Positions 19,239 to 28,472 of a stretch of 64,000 nucleotides of DNA are shown here, piece by piece (the stretch's first letter is position 1; every line of letters starts with the position of its first letter). This stretch comes from Phycisphaerales bacterium (lineage in GTDB: Bacteria; Planctomycetota; Phycisphaerae; Phycisphaerales; UBA1924). Location of the stretch: assembly GCA_030149165.1 (NCBI GenBank), contig JASBRY010000009.1, positions 620,001-684,000 on the forward strand, read 5' to 3'. Both the position numbers and the translations under genes were made by a program. The notes beneath the pieces are model-generated. The model made no database searches. It was not told the DNA's origin and was given only the letters and a program-made list of their open reading frames with translations.

Positions 19239-19943
19239 ATGCAAACAACACTCGATGCAGATACCACCCCCGCACCGGCGCACCTCGCCAATCATCCGAC
19301 GCATTGGCGCAACCGCGGCTATGCGCACCACTGGAAGAACCGTGACGAGGACTTCGAAGCATCCAAGTTCGGGATGTGGTTGTTCCTCACCACCGAAGTC
19401 CTCCTCTTCGCAGGGATCTTCTGTGGATACGCCGTCTTCCGCATGCTCTACCCCGATGCATGGTCCAACGGCAGCCACTACCTCGACTGGCGCTTTGGTG
19501 CCGCGAATACCGTGGTCCTGCTGATCTCCTCGTGGACCGTCGCGTCCGCCGTGCGCTGTGCGCAGCTCAACAAACAGAAGTGGCTCAAGATCAACCTGAT
19601 CATCACCCTCCTCTGTGCTGTGCTCTTCGTCTTCATCAAGCTCAAGTTCGAGTACTATGTCAAGCTTGGTGACGGGAAAGCGCCAGGTACATTCTTCACC
19701 TACGCGTTCGCAGAGAATCCACACGAAGTCCTCTGGTGGTCCCTGTACTATGTCGGGACAGGTATCCACGCACTCCACGTGCTCATCGGCGCCTCCCTCC
19801 TTGGTTGGGTGCTCTACCGCTCGTGGAAATACCAAGCGTACGGCCCAACCGAGTACCTCATGGTCGAAAACTCAGCACTGTACTGGCACTTGGTTGACCT
19901 CGTCTGGATCTTCCTCTTCCCACTCCTGTACCTGATCCACTAA
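19239..19943 (+). CDS. ctaE: Cytochrome c oxidase subunit III
   Basis: 234 residues. CGGAG lies about ten bases before the ATG. FGMWLFLTTEVLLFAGIFCGY near residue 45 (read in two parts) is the family signature, with five membrane helices; GTGIHALHVLIGASLLGWV near 165 and YWHLVDLVWIFLFPLLYLIH at the C-terminus also match subunit III, including the conserved glutamate of the TTEVLLF motif. The N-terminal ~38 residues are a hydrophilic extension rich in His. It stabilises subunit I in the oxidase complex. Confidence 0.94.
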   Translation: MQTTLDADTTPAPAHLANHPTHWRNRGYAHHWKNRDEDFEASKFGMWLFLTTEVLLFAGIFCGYAVFRMLYPDAWSNGSHYLDWRFGAANTVVLLISSWTVASAVRCAQLNKQKWLKINLIITLLCAVLFVFIKLKFEYYVKLGDGKAPGTFFTYAFAENPHEVLWWSLYYVGTGIHALHVLIGASLLGWVLYRSWKYQAYGPTEYLMVENSALYWHLVDLVWIFLFPLLYLIH

Positions 19944-19996
19944 TCGTTATTCAGTCCTCATATCGCGAAAGCACAACTCATTCGCAGAGAATACAC

Positions 19997-20743
19997 ATGA
20001 GCAACCACGACACACACGCAGAAGAACACGCCCACGGCCACCCCGTCGTCAGCTGGCAAATCCAGCTCGGTGTCCTCCTCGCGCTGCTCTTCTTCACATT
20101 CGCCACAGTCCTCTTCTACAACGCAGAGAGCTGGGTCGAGCACGCCTTTGAGATTCACCTCCCAGGTTGGGTCAACATCGTCGGCGCGATGTCCATCGCG
20201 ACCGTCAAAGCGATCCTCGTCTGCATGTTCTTCATGGGACTCAAGTACGACAAAGCGCTCAACACCTTCGCGATGCTGTTCTGCCTCTTCTGCGTTGGTC
20301 TGTTCCTCGGATTCTCGATGATCGACCTTGATACGCGTGACCGCGTTGAACCTTGGAGGAAGGCGGAAGCATCATTGGGTGGAACAGGGAAGTCCCTCGA
20401 TTCCCCACCAATCGACGCACGCTTTGATGCCAACCCATCCCCATCAGTCAGTACTGGTGGTCTGAGCATCGTCGAGTTCCGCCGTCAACAGAAGCTTGAA
20501 GAGAAGGGCTCCGAAGAAGCGTTCTGGAGCTACTACTACAAGAAGCACGCGGAGCATCAGCACAGCGCAGACATCAACAACTACTTCGCGAAGCTCGGAT
20601 ACGATCACCATGTCGAACTCCCAACCGCAAACAAAGCCGTACCACGCCACGGCCTGACCCCTGGACTCTTCGCGGCGGTTGATCCCAAGGAAGCCGCACA
20701 TGACAAAAGCGCTGATGACCACAGCGACGACTCCGACCACTAA
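19997..20743 (+). CDS. Cytochrome c oxidase subunit IV-like protein with long C-terminal extension
   Basis: 248 residues, more than twice the usual ~100 of prokaryotic subunit IV (CtaF). Residues ~15-105 have three membrane helices with the family features VKAILVCMFFMGLKYDKALN near 73. Beyond residue ~110 lies a hydrophilic extension: TRDRVEPWRKAEAS, a SIVEFRRQQKLEEKGSEEAFW helix, HAEHQHSADINNYFAKLGYDHH, and a His/Asp-rich end (DKSADDHSDDSDH). The extension was not recognised. Position directly after subunit III supports an oxidase role. The topology places the extension on the side of the last helix's C-terminus, which I cannot fix with confidence. Confidence 0.85.
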   Translation: MSNHDTHAEEHAHGHPVVSWQIQLGVLLALLFFTFATVLFYNAESWVEHAFEIHLPGWVNIVGAMSIATVKAILVCMFFMGLKYDKALNTFAMLFCLFCVGLFLGFSMIDLDTRDRVEPWRKAEASLGGTGKSLDSPPIDARFDANPSPSVSTGGLSIVEFRRQQKLEEKGSEEAFWSYYYKKHAEHQHSADINNYFAKLGYDHHVELPTANKAVPRHGLTPGLFAAVDPKEAAHDKSADDHSDDSDH

Positions 20744-20752
20744 CGGTACACA

Positions 20753-21637
20753 ATGACAACATCAACACACACGAAGACCCCGCGCACGATCCTCTGGATC
20801 ATCGCGGGTCTTTCTTTGATCACACTCCTGTTCTCCTCATACGCGCTCGCTCAGCGGATCAGCGGATTCAACAAAGACCGCAGCGCCCCGTTGTTCTCGT
20901 TCCGCGATGTACAGGAAGAAGCGTTTCTCTTTCAGGACAATCCCTTCCAGATCGTCGAGACCACCATCGACGACCATCCGTATCTCAAGATCAACTACGC
21001 CGAAGAGGAACTGTTGATCCCAGTCACCATCCCACCTCGTCAGCCGCTTCCAACGCTGTTCGATCGTCAGCGAGAGTGGATGTCGATGATGATCCTCGCC
21101 GATCGTGCCGGGATGACCCTCGATGAACTCGAGACCAAAATCGATCTCGGCGAGGTCACCCCAAGACTCATCCTCGCGACGCGCACACCCTTCGGCGCCG
21201 AACCAACCAAGGACCCCAAGTTCGACTCCATCGCCGTCGAACGCAACTGGGCATGGGGCGAAGTTCGACGCGATCTTTGGCTTTTCGATTTCTACGAGTT
21301 CAATCCCGACGGCTCCATCACCGTCCACGAACCACTCCGTTGGCCCGAATCAGGGAAGTCCCTCCTACGCCGACAAAACTACGCGAAACTCAAAGGAGAA
21401 CCAATTCCGGAACGACAGCCAGGAGAGATCGTCGAATACACATGGCAGTACGGCGCCGCGATCAAGCTCACCCCAAGACCCCCCGCGATCACGATGGAAA
21501 ACCAAGGCCTCCTCGCCGCGGGATGGACCCTCCCAACCGCCGCGGGATCGATGCTCCTGCTCATCGTCGCGATCTTCTTCGCGATCGCCCCTCCAAGAGT
21601 AACCGAAGAAAGCTACGAAGCACCAACCAAAGAATAA
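20753..21637 (+). CDS. Unknown protein with membrane helices at both ends, last gene of the oxidase cluster
   Basis: 294 residues. An N-terminal helix (about 11-33, beginning ILWIIAGLSLITLLFSSYAL) and a C-terminal helix (about 258-280, ending LLLIVAIFFAIAPPRV) frame a ~220-residue soluble domain that should face the periplasm. The domain has RQPLPTLFDRQREWMSMM, NWAWGEVRRDLWLFDFYEF and EIVEYTWQYGAAIKL, with no cysteines or heme motifs. It starts nine bases after the subunit IV stop and is followed by a terminator, so it closes the transcription unit. I do not recognise the family. Position suggests an assembly or accessory factor of the ACIII-caa3 chain. Confidence 0.8.
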   Translation: MTTSTHTKTPRTILWIIAGLSLITLLFSSYALAQRISGFNKDRSAPLFSFRDVQEEAFLFQDNPFQIVETTIDDHPYLKINYAEEELLIPVTIPPRQPLPTLFDRQREWMSMMILADRAGMTLDELETKIDLGEVTPRLILATRTPFGAEPTKDPKFDSIAVERNWAWGEVRRDLWLFDFYEFNPDGSITVHEPLRWPESGKSLLRRQNYAKLKGEPIPERQPGEIVEYTWQYGAAIKLTPRPPAITMENQGLLAAGWTLPTAAGSMLLLIVAIFFAIAPPRVTEESYEAPTKE

Positions 21638-21646
21638 GCACAAAAA

Positions 21647-21669
21647 AACACCCGGCAGTACCGGGTGTT
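21647..21669. terminator. Bidirectional intrinsic terminator between oxidase cluster and OmpA-like gene
   Basis: A perfect 9-bp stem (AACACCCGG and CCGGGTGTT) encloses a 5-base loop. On the minus strand the stem is followed by a run of T (the A run at 21642-21648), making a strong terminator for the OmpA-like gene. On the plus strand the T tract is short, so termination of the oxidase operon is plausible but weaker. Confidence 0.85.
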
Positions 21670-21689
21670 CTTATAGATTCAAACTCAAC

Positions 21690-22550
21690 TCACTTGGTCG
21701 GATCAATCCCAGTCGATGCCGGAGCTTCGTAGGTGTCAACCTCAGTCGGAACATCCGCTGTGGTGAAGTCAGGATTAGTCGCCGGGACAAGGAAGATCTC
21801 AACTCGGCGATTCGCCGCAGTGCCCTTGCCGACATTGTTCGCAACGACCGGACGATGCTCGCCCCAGCCCATCGCGCTCATCCGATCCCAAGGAACACCA
21901 GCGTTCCCCAGCGCGTTGCGTACAGCAATCGCACGATGCGCCGCGAGGTGCATGTTGGTAGGGTGGTTGCGACGAGTCACAGCGCCCGGCTTCTCGTCAT
22001 CCGTGTGACCAACGATCTGAATGTCGTACCCAGCCGCGGATCCCGAAGTGAAGACCTCAGCCAAACGAGCGAAGCTGCCGTCCGCTGACGATTGGATCTG
22101 ATCGGATCCTGAACCAAAGGTCAGGTCCGAAGCAAAGCGGAGCATCGAGCGATCCGCGTCGTACACGATCATGTCCGGATACTGAGCCGCAAGATCACGC
22201 AGCGCCCGATCGGTCGCTGGATCAATCGAAACGATCGAGAGCGAGTTCATGCGATCTTCGATCCCAGCCATCGCGTTCTGAGCGTTCTGGAGCTGCGAGC
22301 GAAGACTCGCGTTGTCGTTGCGGAGCTGAGAGATCACCGATCCCGCGTTGCCCGCAGAGCCTTCGAGAGCCGAGTTCGCCGAGCTCATCGAATCGATCTG
22401 CGACTGCAGTTCCATGTTTCGGCTCGTCAGCGAGCGATTGGTTTCCCAGAGCTTGTCGTATTCGCCCTGACTCACACAACCGGTCCCCAGTCCAGCGATC
22501 GCGACGAGGGTCGTGCTCAGCGCGACCCGTTTGATTCCATTCTTCAGCAT
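21690..22550 (-). CDS. OmpA-family peptidoglycan-associated lipoprotein
   Basis: 286 residues from the ATG at 22550, which has an excellent GGAGG five bases upstream; an open frame continues to 22685 but lacks such a site. The N-terminus is a lipoprotein signal with lipobox GLGTGC near residue 24. Residues ~30-110 are a predicted coiled coil (QSQIDSMSSANSALEGS, LRNDNASLRSQLQNAQNAM). The OmpA C-terminal domain follows: IQIVGHTDDEKPG near 190, NMHLAAHRAIAVRNAL, and GKGTAANRRVEIFLVP near 255. It should tether the outer membrane to the cell wall. The gene is monocistronic, ending at the terminator at 21647-21669. Confidence 0.9.
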   Translation of the reverse strand: MLKNGIKRVALSTTLVAIAGLGTGCVSQGEYDKLWETNRSLTSRNMELQSQIDSMSSANSALEGSAGNAGSVISQLRNDNASLRSQLQNAQNAMAGIEDRMNSLSIVSIDPATDRALRDLAAQYPDMIVYDADRSMLRFASDLTFGSGSDQIQSSADGSFARLAEVFTSGSAAGYDIQIVGHTDDEKPGAVTRRNHPTNMHLAAHRAIAVRNALGNAGVPWDRMSAMGWGEHRPVVANNVGKGTAANRRVEIFLVPATNPDFTTADVPTEVDTYEAPASTGIDPTK

Positions 22551-22716
22551 TTGAGCCTCCTTGATCTTGAGAGATGGATCATTCCTGTGATCGCATCCGA
22601 TTCTTCGTTCGTCAGAACCAATCCATAACCTGATCAGCTCCAACCCCATACTATCGCATCTGACCCACAAGAACACGACGCCCAATCATCTCAATCGACC
22701 ATTCCAGCACAATTGC

Positions 22717-24114
22717 ATGACCCAGACCATCGCACCCCCAACCACAGCCATCCAGCCCCCGAACCTCCACGATGGTCCGCGTGTTATCCGCATCAACGCC
22801 GCCCTCATCGCCGATGCACACCACTCTTTCGCCCCCGGCTCACTGATCCTTCAAGTCGACGATGACCAGTGGATCATCCACGCCATCAACACCCAAGCGG
22901 CTATTGACCAGCTCGATCTCCCATCAGATCTGCGCACGCTCGATCTACCAGATCAGATCATCATCCCGCCGTTGATCAACGCGCACACCCACCTCGATCT
23001 CACGCATATTGGTCCCCAGCCTCACAATCCCTCCGAGGGATTCGTGCCTTGGCTCGACATGATCCGCGCCAACCGGATCCTCGAAGACGACGCGATCGCT
23101 GGTTCCGTAACCCTCGGCATCGAGAAATCGCTCGCTGGCGGGACGATCGCAGTGGGGGATATCGCCGGAGCTCCAAACGCGATCCTCAAAGACATCCCCA
23201 TCCGCACACTCGCACACTCCCCAATGCTCGGCACCTCCTTCCTCGAGTTCTTCGGGATCGGAACCACCGCGACGACCATCATCGATGCCCTCCAGACCTA
23301 CCTCGCAAATCACCTCGATCAACTCCAGCAAGAACTCCACAACACGGGTGTCACCTTCGGACTCTCCCCCCACGCGACCAACACCATCTCCATCGCTGTC
23401 TACCACCGCGCCGCGCAGCTCGCGCTCAAGCACAACATCCCGCTCTGCACCCACCTCGCCGAGACGCTCGAAGAACGCGAGTTCATCTCCAAAGGCACCG
23501 GACCCCAGCGCGGCTTCCTCGAACGCTTCGGGATCTGGGACGATTCCATCCTCAGCGAAATAGGGAAACACGAGCATCCCATCGAGCACCTGCACCCCGT
23601 GCTCAAGCAGCTCCCGATCCTCTGCGCCCATGTCAACGATGCACCAACAGACGATGAGTTCGGGAACATGATCGAGCTCCTCGCGACGACCCAGACCTCC
23701 GTCGCGTACTGCCCGCGCGCCCACACCTATTTCGGTCACTACGACACGCTTGGGCCGCACCCATTCCAAGCGATGCTCGATGCCGGGATCAATGTCACGC
23801 TCGGGACCGACTCGATCGTCAACCTCAACACCCCCGATCGCATCACCACGCTCGATGACATGCGGCTGCTCGCATCACGCGACCAGACCCCGATGCATAC
23901 CTTGTTATCAATGACCACCACCAACCCCGCACACGCACTCAGACTCGACCCAAACGCGTTCAGATTCGAGTCCGGCCATCGACCCGCCGGACTCCTGAGC
24001 CTCGCTGTGGGAGCGAACCACCCAGACCCCTGGTCCAGCGTCATGCACTCAGGATCATCCCCCAACTGGATTCTCTTTGCGCCGAAAAACGCCGTGAAAA
24101 CGGGAGCCGACTGA
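22717..24114 (+). CDS. Amidohydrolase-family (TrzA/AtzA-like) deaminase or chlorohydrolase
   Basis: 465 residues. Metal-site motifs of the amidohydrolase superfamily are in order: NAHTHLDLTH (HxH) near residue 90, THLAETLEERE (His) near 247, LCAHVND (His) near 305 and TLGTDSIVN (Asp) near 364. The C-terminal NPAHALRLD and a GLLSLAVGA segment complete the composite domain. Substrate cannot be fixed from sequence alone; aminodeoxyfutalosine deaminase of the futalosine menaquinone pathway is one candidate, which would suit a quinol-oxidising chain, but cytosine/guanine-type deaminases look similar. There is no clear ribosome-binding site, so the start is moderately certain. It is divergent from the OmpA-like gene. 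Confidence 0.82.
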   Translation: MTQTIAPPTTAIQPPNLHDGPRVIRINAALIADAHHSFAPGSLILQVDDDQWIIHAINTQAAIDQLDLPSDLRTLDLPDQIIIPPLINAHTHLDLTHIGPQPHNPSEGFVPWLDMIRANRILEDDAIAGSVTLGIEKSLAGGTIAVGDIAGAPNAILKDIPIRTLAHSPMLGTSFLEFFGIGTTATTIIDALQTYLANHLDQLQQELHNTGVTFGLSPHATNTISIAVYHRAAQLALKHNIPLCTHLAETLEEREFISKGTGPQRGFLERFGIWDDSILSEIGKHEHPIEHLHPVLKQLPILCAHVNDAPTDDEFGNMIELLATTQTSVAYCPRAHTYFGHYDTLGPHPFQAMLDAGINVTLGTDSIVNLNTPDRITTLDDMRLLASRDQTPMHTLLSMTTTNPAHALRLDPNAFRFESGHRPAGLLSLAVGANHPDPWSSVMHSGSSPNWILFAPKNAVKTGAD

Positions 24115-24154
24115 CTCAGGTTCATACAATCCCGAACGAACGGAGTCGAACCAC

Positions 24155-26710
24155 ATGAGTCAAAAATGGCGCCGCAACAAAGCCTGGGAAGATCAACATC
24201 TCACAGGCCCGCTCACGCTTATCAAGATCCCGCTCCGAGCACTGGAAACCCTGCCGCTCGCGATCACCCTCCTCGTGTTCATTGGGTTGTACGCGACCGC
24301 CGCATCCATCCCCATCGGGATGCTCGCACAACTCCCGACCTACCTGCTCTACGCGTGCACGCTCTTGATCCCGCTCGGGATCGTGTCGTTCATCGCGATC
24401 AAACTCACACGCGCCAAAATGTACAACGCTACGCGTGCCTCCCGATTCCTCGCGACCTTCTTTATCACGCTCACCCTCTGTGCCGGGATCGCTGTCCTCT
24501 GGACATACCAGGTCCTCCCAACCATCAAGTATGATCCCGCGACCGGCGATGGCTTCCGATTGTTCGGAACATTCTCAGATACCTACCCATCCACCACCCT
24601 CCGCAGACTCCCCGGCTTCGAGATGACCGAGATGCAGTTCTATGGATGGTGGCCTCTGCGCACCGCGCTCTTCCTCTTCACACTCAACCTCATCGTCACC
24701 ACCGTCCGCCGCATCGAGTTCAACTTCAAAAACCTCGGCGTCCTCTCCGTCCACGCCGGGATCATCATCATCGCGATCGGATCACTCTTCTACACACGCT
24801 ACAAACTCGAAGGCGATGTCCTTCTCCCATCACCGCAAACCACACAGATCGGAACGAGCCAAGTCGTACCCCAGTTCTCGTTCTTCTCACGCGAAGAGGT
24901 CGTGCTCTACCTCGCGCAGGAAATGGGATTCTCCGGACAACCACGCTACGAACAGCGCCCGCTCCATCGTCTCCCGCGCTACAACGACTACAACCTCAAC
25001 ATCAACATCCCCAAGGACGCGCCAACCTTGTCCGACACACTCGGCGCCTCGCACAACCACGATGTCGAGAACGATCGACCCCTGTACATCAATGTCCCGA
25101 CGCGTCCCGACTCGATCATCGATCACAACATCACCATCGATATCGTCGGATACGCCAACTACGCCGAGCTCGAAAGCCATTGGTACAAGGTCCCGCTCGA
25201 AGCCGGAGAGCAACCCAACCCGCTCACTGTGATCGATATGTACGCCGTGGTCCCAGATTCAAGCGTGCCTCAGGACCGTCCACTCTTCCGCTTCCCGTTC
25301 TTCCCCAACACCCCAGCCGCTCGCATCCGCGAGAATCAAGTCATCGGGATCGAGTACACCGTGGACATGCCGCAGGAACGCTGGGAAGCGTTGACCACAC
25401 CAGTTCCAGTGTCCGATCCACCTTCGCAGATCCTCCACGCGATCGTCGTCGAGATCCCTGATGCCGGATTCAAGAAGACCTATGCGATCCAGGAAGGACA
25501 GAGCATCACGCTCGATGACACGGGATACGAGATCAGCGTCGATCAACTCGCGCCGGCCCCGCCCTTCCCGATCATCACGCCGGGATATAAAGACGCCACC
25601 TCATCCGTCGCGATTCTCAACATCACCAAGCCGGGAATGGACCTCCCAGTCTCGCGTTGGGCCTTCCATCGATTCCCTGAACTCGATCAAGACCTTACCC
25701 CAACACCAAGCGGGCGTCCTCAGCGCTCCGCGCCAGATCCCGCGATCAAAGTCACCTACCTCGACATCTCCCGCCTCCAGGTCTATATCGACGACCAAGC
25801 CGACGGCACAACACGCGCGATCATCCGTCAACCCGCGACCGCGGAACTCAAAGTCATCGACCTCGTCGATGCCAACGGCCTCGAAGACATCGTCCCCAAC
25901 GAAGACGGCGCACGCATCGACCTCCGCTTCGCTGAATCATGGACGCACGCGCGTGAGATCGCCCACCCGATCCCAACGCCTGATGTCAACAAAGACAAGT
26001 CCTTGGTCGGCTCGCACACCCACGCCTTCGTCGCTGTCAAAGTCGGATACGAAGGACTCGACTGGTCCAAAATCGTGTGGGTTCCTTTCGCGAAGTACAT
26101 CGGAGTCGACGAACAACCCGTCAATCTCACCCTCCCCGACGGCTCGCCCCTCTTCATCGGATTCGGACGCACACAGCGCCCGTTCCCAGGATTCTCCGTA
26201 GCCCTCGTGGACTTCGAGATGATCGCGTACGACCACCGTGGCGCGCCGCGCGACTACCAATCGCTTGTACGCGTCCAGCCCGCCGCGTCCACGCTGTATC
26301 CCGAACCACCAAACTTTGACACCTTCGAGCACATCGTCAAGCTCAACGCGCCGCTCCGCGCCCCGTTCCACTGGGACCCCAACAAACCCTGGCTCGCCAA
26401 CACCATCAAACGCATCCAAGCCGGACTCAATCCCGAACAGTTCAAGTTCTCCCAGTCCGGATGGGACCGCGCCGGATGGAACCAATCCCAGCAGCTCGTT
26501 GACCAGGGACAACTCGACAAACCCCGCGTCAACTTCACTATCCTCGGCGTCGGAAACAACCCCGGAATCCACATCATCGCGTTCGGATCCATCCTCTTCT
26601 CCATAGGAGTGCCGTGGGCCTTCTACTTCAAACCCTACCTCGTCCGAAGAGAACGCGACAAAATCAAAGCACAACTGGCAGCAAACCAACCAAAGGCGGC
26701 CGCATCATGA
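24155..26710 (+). CDS. resB: ResB-like cytochrome c biogenesis protein (System II)
   Basis: 851 residues, larger than typical ResB (~550). GGAG precedes the ATG by about ten bases. Hydrophobic helices near residues 36-58, 62-85, 100-120 and 172-190, then one near 205-222 (LGVLSVHAGIIIIAIGSLFYTRYKLEGDV, read in parts; the histidine is the expected heme-path ligand). A long periplasmic region (~225-810) follows, with a last helix near 815-835 (IHIIAFGSILFSIGVPWAF). ResB and the CcsA encoded next form the holocytochrome c synthetase that exports heme and joins it to CxxCH motifs. Its stop overlaps ccsA by ATGA. The many hemes of ActA, ActE and CtaC are likely clients. Confidence 0.85.
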   Translation: MSQKWRRNKAWEDQHLTGPLTLIKIPLRALETLPLAITLLVFIGLYATAASIPIGMLAQLPTYLLYACTLLIPLGIVSFIAIKLTRAKMYNATRASRFLATFFITLTLCAGIAVLWTYQVLPTIKYDPATGDGFRLFGTFSDTYPSTTLRRLPGFEMTEMQFYGWWPLRTALFLFTLNLIVTTVRRIEFNFKNLGVLSVHAGIIIIAIGSLFYTRYKLEGDVLLPSPQTTQIGTSQVVPQFSFFSREEVVLYLAQEMGFSGQPRYEQRPLHRLPRYNDYNLNINIPKDAPTLSDTLGASHNHDVENDRPLYINVPTRPDSIIDHNITIDIVGYANYAELESHWYKVPLEAGEQPNPLTVIDMYAVVPDSSVPQDRPLFRFPFFPNTPAARIRENQVIGIEYTVDMPQERWEALTTPVPVSDPPSQILHAIVVEIPDAGFKKTYAIQEGQSITLDDTGYEISVDQLAPAPPFPIITPGYKDATSSVAILNITKPGMDLPVSRWAFHRFPELDQDLTPTPSGRPQRSAPDPAIKVTYLDISRLQVYIDDQADGTTRAIIRQPATAELKVIDLVDANGLEDIVPNEDGARIDLRFAESWTHAREIAHPIPTPDVNKDKSLVGSHTHAFVAVKVGYEGLDWSKIVWVPFAKYIGVDEQPVNLTLPDGSPLFIGFGRTQRPFPGFSVALVDFEMIAYDHRGAPRDYQSLVRVQPAASTLYPEPPNFDTFEHIVKLNAPLRAPFHWDPNKPWLANTIKRIQAGLNPEQFKFSQSGWDRAGWNQSQQLVDQGQLDKPRVNFTILGVGNNPGIHIIAFGSILFSIGVPWAFYFKPYLVRRERDKIKAQLAANQPKAAAS

Positions 26711-28470
26711 AATCCACATTCGCCATCCTCGTCTCAGCACTGCTCACGCTCAGCGCCTTCGCGCAGCCCTCGGGAAACGCGCACCCAGAATCCCAAGCCG
26801 TCTCCGAAACCTCCGCCGAGATCGAGAACCCCTTCGGCCAACCCCAGATGCCCACCATGTCCCTCTCCGAGAAGCACGCCTTCTCCAAGCAAGTGGACCT
26901 CTCCGAGCTCATGACCGCCGCCGTCTTCCACAACGGCCGAGTCAAAATCCTCGACACCCTCGCCCGCGAATCCACCGCCGGACTCACAGGCAAATCCAAG
27001 TACTTCGACATCCTCGTCCAAGACGGCTCCGATCCAGAGAAACTCAAGTTCGACCCAAGCTTCACCATGCTCGATCTCATGATCGACCCCGTCCACTACA
27101 TCGACCGCCCCCTCATCGGGATCAACTACCTCCCCCTCCGCCAAGAGATCCTGGAGCTCGCCGCCGCCGATGCCCAAGACGGCACCTTCAACAAACAAGG
27201 CTGGCTCAAGACCGGCATGATCTCCCCGCGCATGACCGAGCTCTACACCACCGAAGCATTCAACCGCAACGCCGACTCCGAACCATTCCGCAAAGCCGTC
27301 GGTCAACTCGACCGAGCATCCAACATCTTCCGCAACTCCGTCTCCAACCTCCTCGTCATCGCGCCCGATGCGCCCAACGATCCTTGGAAACACCTCGGCG
27401 CCCTCCCAGCATCCCATCCCGCACGAGTCGCTGCTCAACAACTCGCCGACGCGTGGCGCGCCGGAGACGCGCAAGCCGTCAACACCGCCGCATCACAACT
27501 CGCAACGCAACTCAAATCCATCCACCCAGAGATCCAAGCGAACGCCAATGCAGGGGTTGAAGCGATCTACAACAAAGCCAACGCCTTCGAATGGGGATTC
27601 TGGATCTACCTCCTCTCCCTCGTCTCCCTCATCCTCGCGTTCGGAACCGGACGCAAATCACTCATCACGCTCGGCGTCACACTCCTGTTTATCGCGATCG
27701 CATTCCACGCATTCGGATTCACACTCCGCTGCATCATCGCGCAGCGCTTCGCGATCCAGAACCAGTTCGAGTCCATGACCGGCATCTCGCTCTTCGCCGC
27801 CATCGTCGGCACAGTCATCATGCTCTGGAAACGCCAATGGCTCTTCGGCGCCGCCGCCGCGGGAACCGGATTCCTCGTCCTCATCACCGCGACCCAGACC
27901 GGAATCCCAGGAGAACAGATCGGACGCGAAGCCGCGATCCTCAACACCTCCGTCCTCCTCAAGTACCATGTGACCACCGTCCTCACTTCCTACGGCCTCA
28001 TCACACTCGGATTCATCGTCTCCCTCTTCTACCTCGCGACCCACTACGCGAACAAGTACCTCAAAGCCCCAACCCCAGCCGTCGCCGCAGGAGCGCCGAC
28101 AGAAGAACCCCTCGCCGACGCCGCACTCGGAATCGAAGAAAACAAAGCGGGAGTCGCACGCACCCTCAAAGACCTCGACACCGCACAGATGACCATCCTC
28201 CAACTCGCCTTCTGGACCCTTGGAGTTGGAACCCTGCTCGGCGCCTGGTGGGCCGACCACTCCTGGGGACGCTGGTGGGCATTCGATCCAAAGGAAACCT
28301 GGGCGCTCGTCACCTGGATCGTCTACCTCATCGTCATCCACGCCCGCTTCATGCAACTCAAAGACCGAGGCCTAACAACCGCCTGGCTCTCCGTCATCGG
28401 CTTCTTCGTGATGCTCTGGACCTACTTCGGAGTCAACCTGCTGCTCCCAGGTCTGCATGCATACGCTTAA
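26707..28470 (+). CDS. ccsA: CcsA/ResC-type cytochrome c biogenesis protein with large N-terminal domain
   Basis: 587 residues from the ATG at 26707 in the ATGA overlap with resB; the longer open frame starting at 26614 would run inside resB. A signal peptide ends near LSAFAQ (residue 18). A ~280-residue extracytoplasmic domain precedes eight or so helices from ~300. The diagnostic heme-binding WWD segment is DHSWGRWWAFDPKETWALVT near residue 515, flanked by histidines in KYHVTTVLTSYG (~420) and VIHARFMQL (~542). With ResB it makes the System II synthetase. The N-terminal domain is not part of the minimal CcsA and is typical of fused or extended planctomycete forms. Confidence 0.88.
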   Translation: MKSTFAILVSALLTLSAFAQPSGNAHPESQAVSETSAEIENPFGQPQMPTMSLSEKHAFSKQVDLSELMTAAVFHNGRVKILDTLARESTAGLTGKSKYFDILVQDGSDPEKLKFDPSFTMLDLMIDPVHYIDRPLIGINYLPLRQEILELAAADAQDGTFNKQGWLKTGMISPRMTELYTTEAFNRNADSEPFRKAVGQLDRASNIFRNSVSNLLVIAPDAPNDPWKHLGALPASHPARVAAQQLADAWRAGDAQAVNTAASQLATQLKSIHPEIQANANAGVEAIYNKANAFEWGFWIYLLSLVSLILAFGTGRKSLITLGVTLLFIAIAFHAFGFTLRCIIAQRFAIQNQFESMTGISLFAAIVGTVIMLWKRQWLFGAAAAGTGFLVLITATQTGIPGEQIGREAAILNTSVLLKYHVTTVLTSYGLITLGFIVSLFYLATHYANKYLKAPTPAVAAGAPTEEPLADAALGIEENKAGVARTLKDLDTAQMTILQLAFWTLGVGTLLGAWWADHSWGRWWAFDPKETWALVTWIVYLIVIHARFMQLKDRGLTTAWLSVIGFFVMLWTYFGVNLLLPGLHAYA

Positions 28471-28472
28471 GA

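Noticed and set aside
24646-25461. A 271-codon plus-strand frame inside resB
   Set aside because: Different frame within a recognised gene, with arginine/proline-rich shadow composition.
27591-28469. Long upstream extension of the DUF2695 reading frame
   Set aside because: The extension runs through ccsA in another frame; the real start is the ATG at 28473 where family sequence begins.
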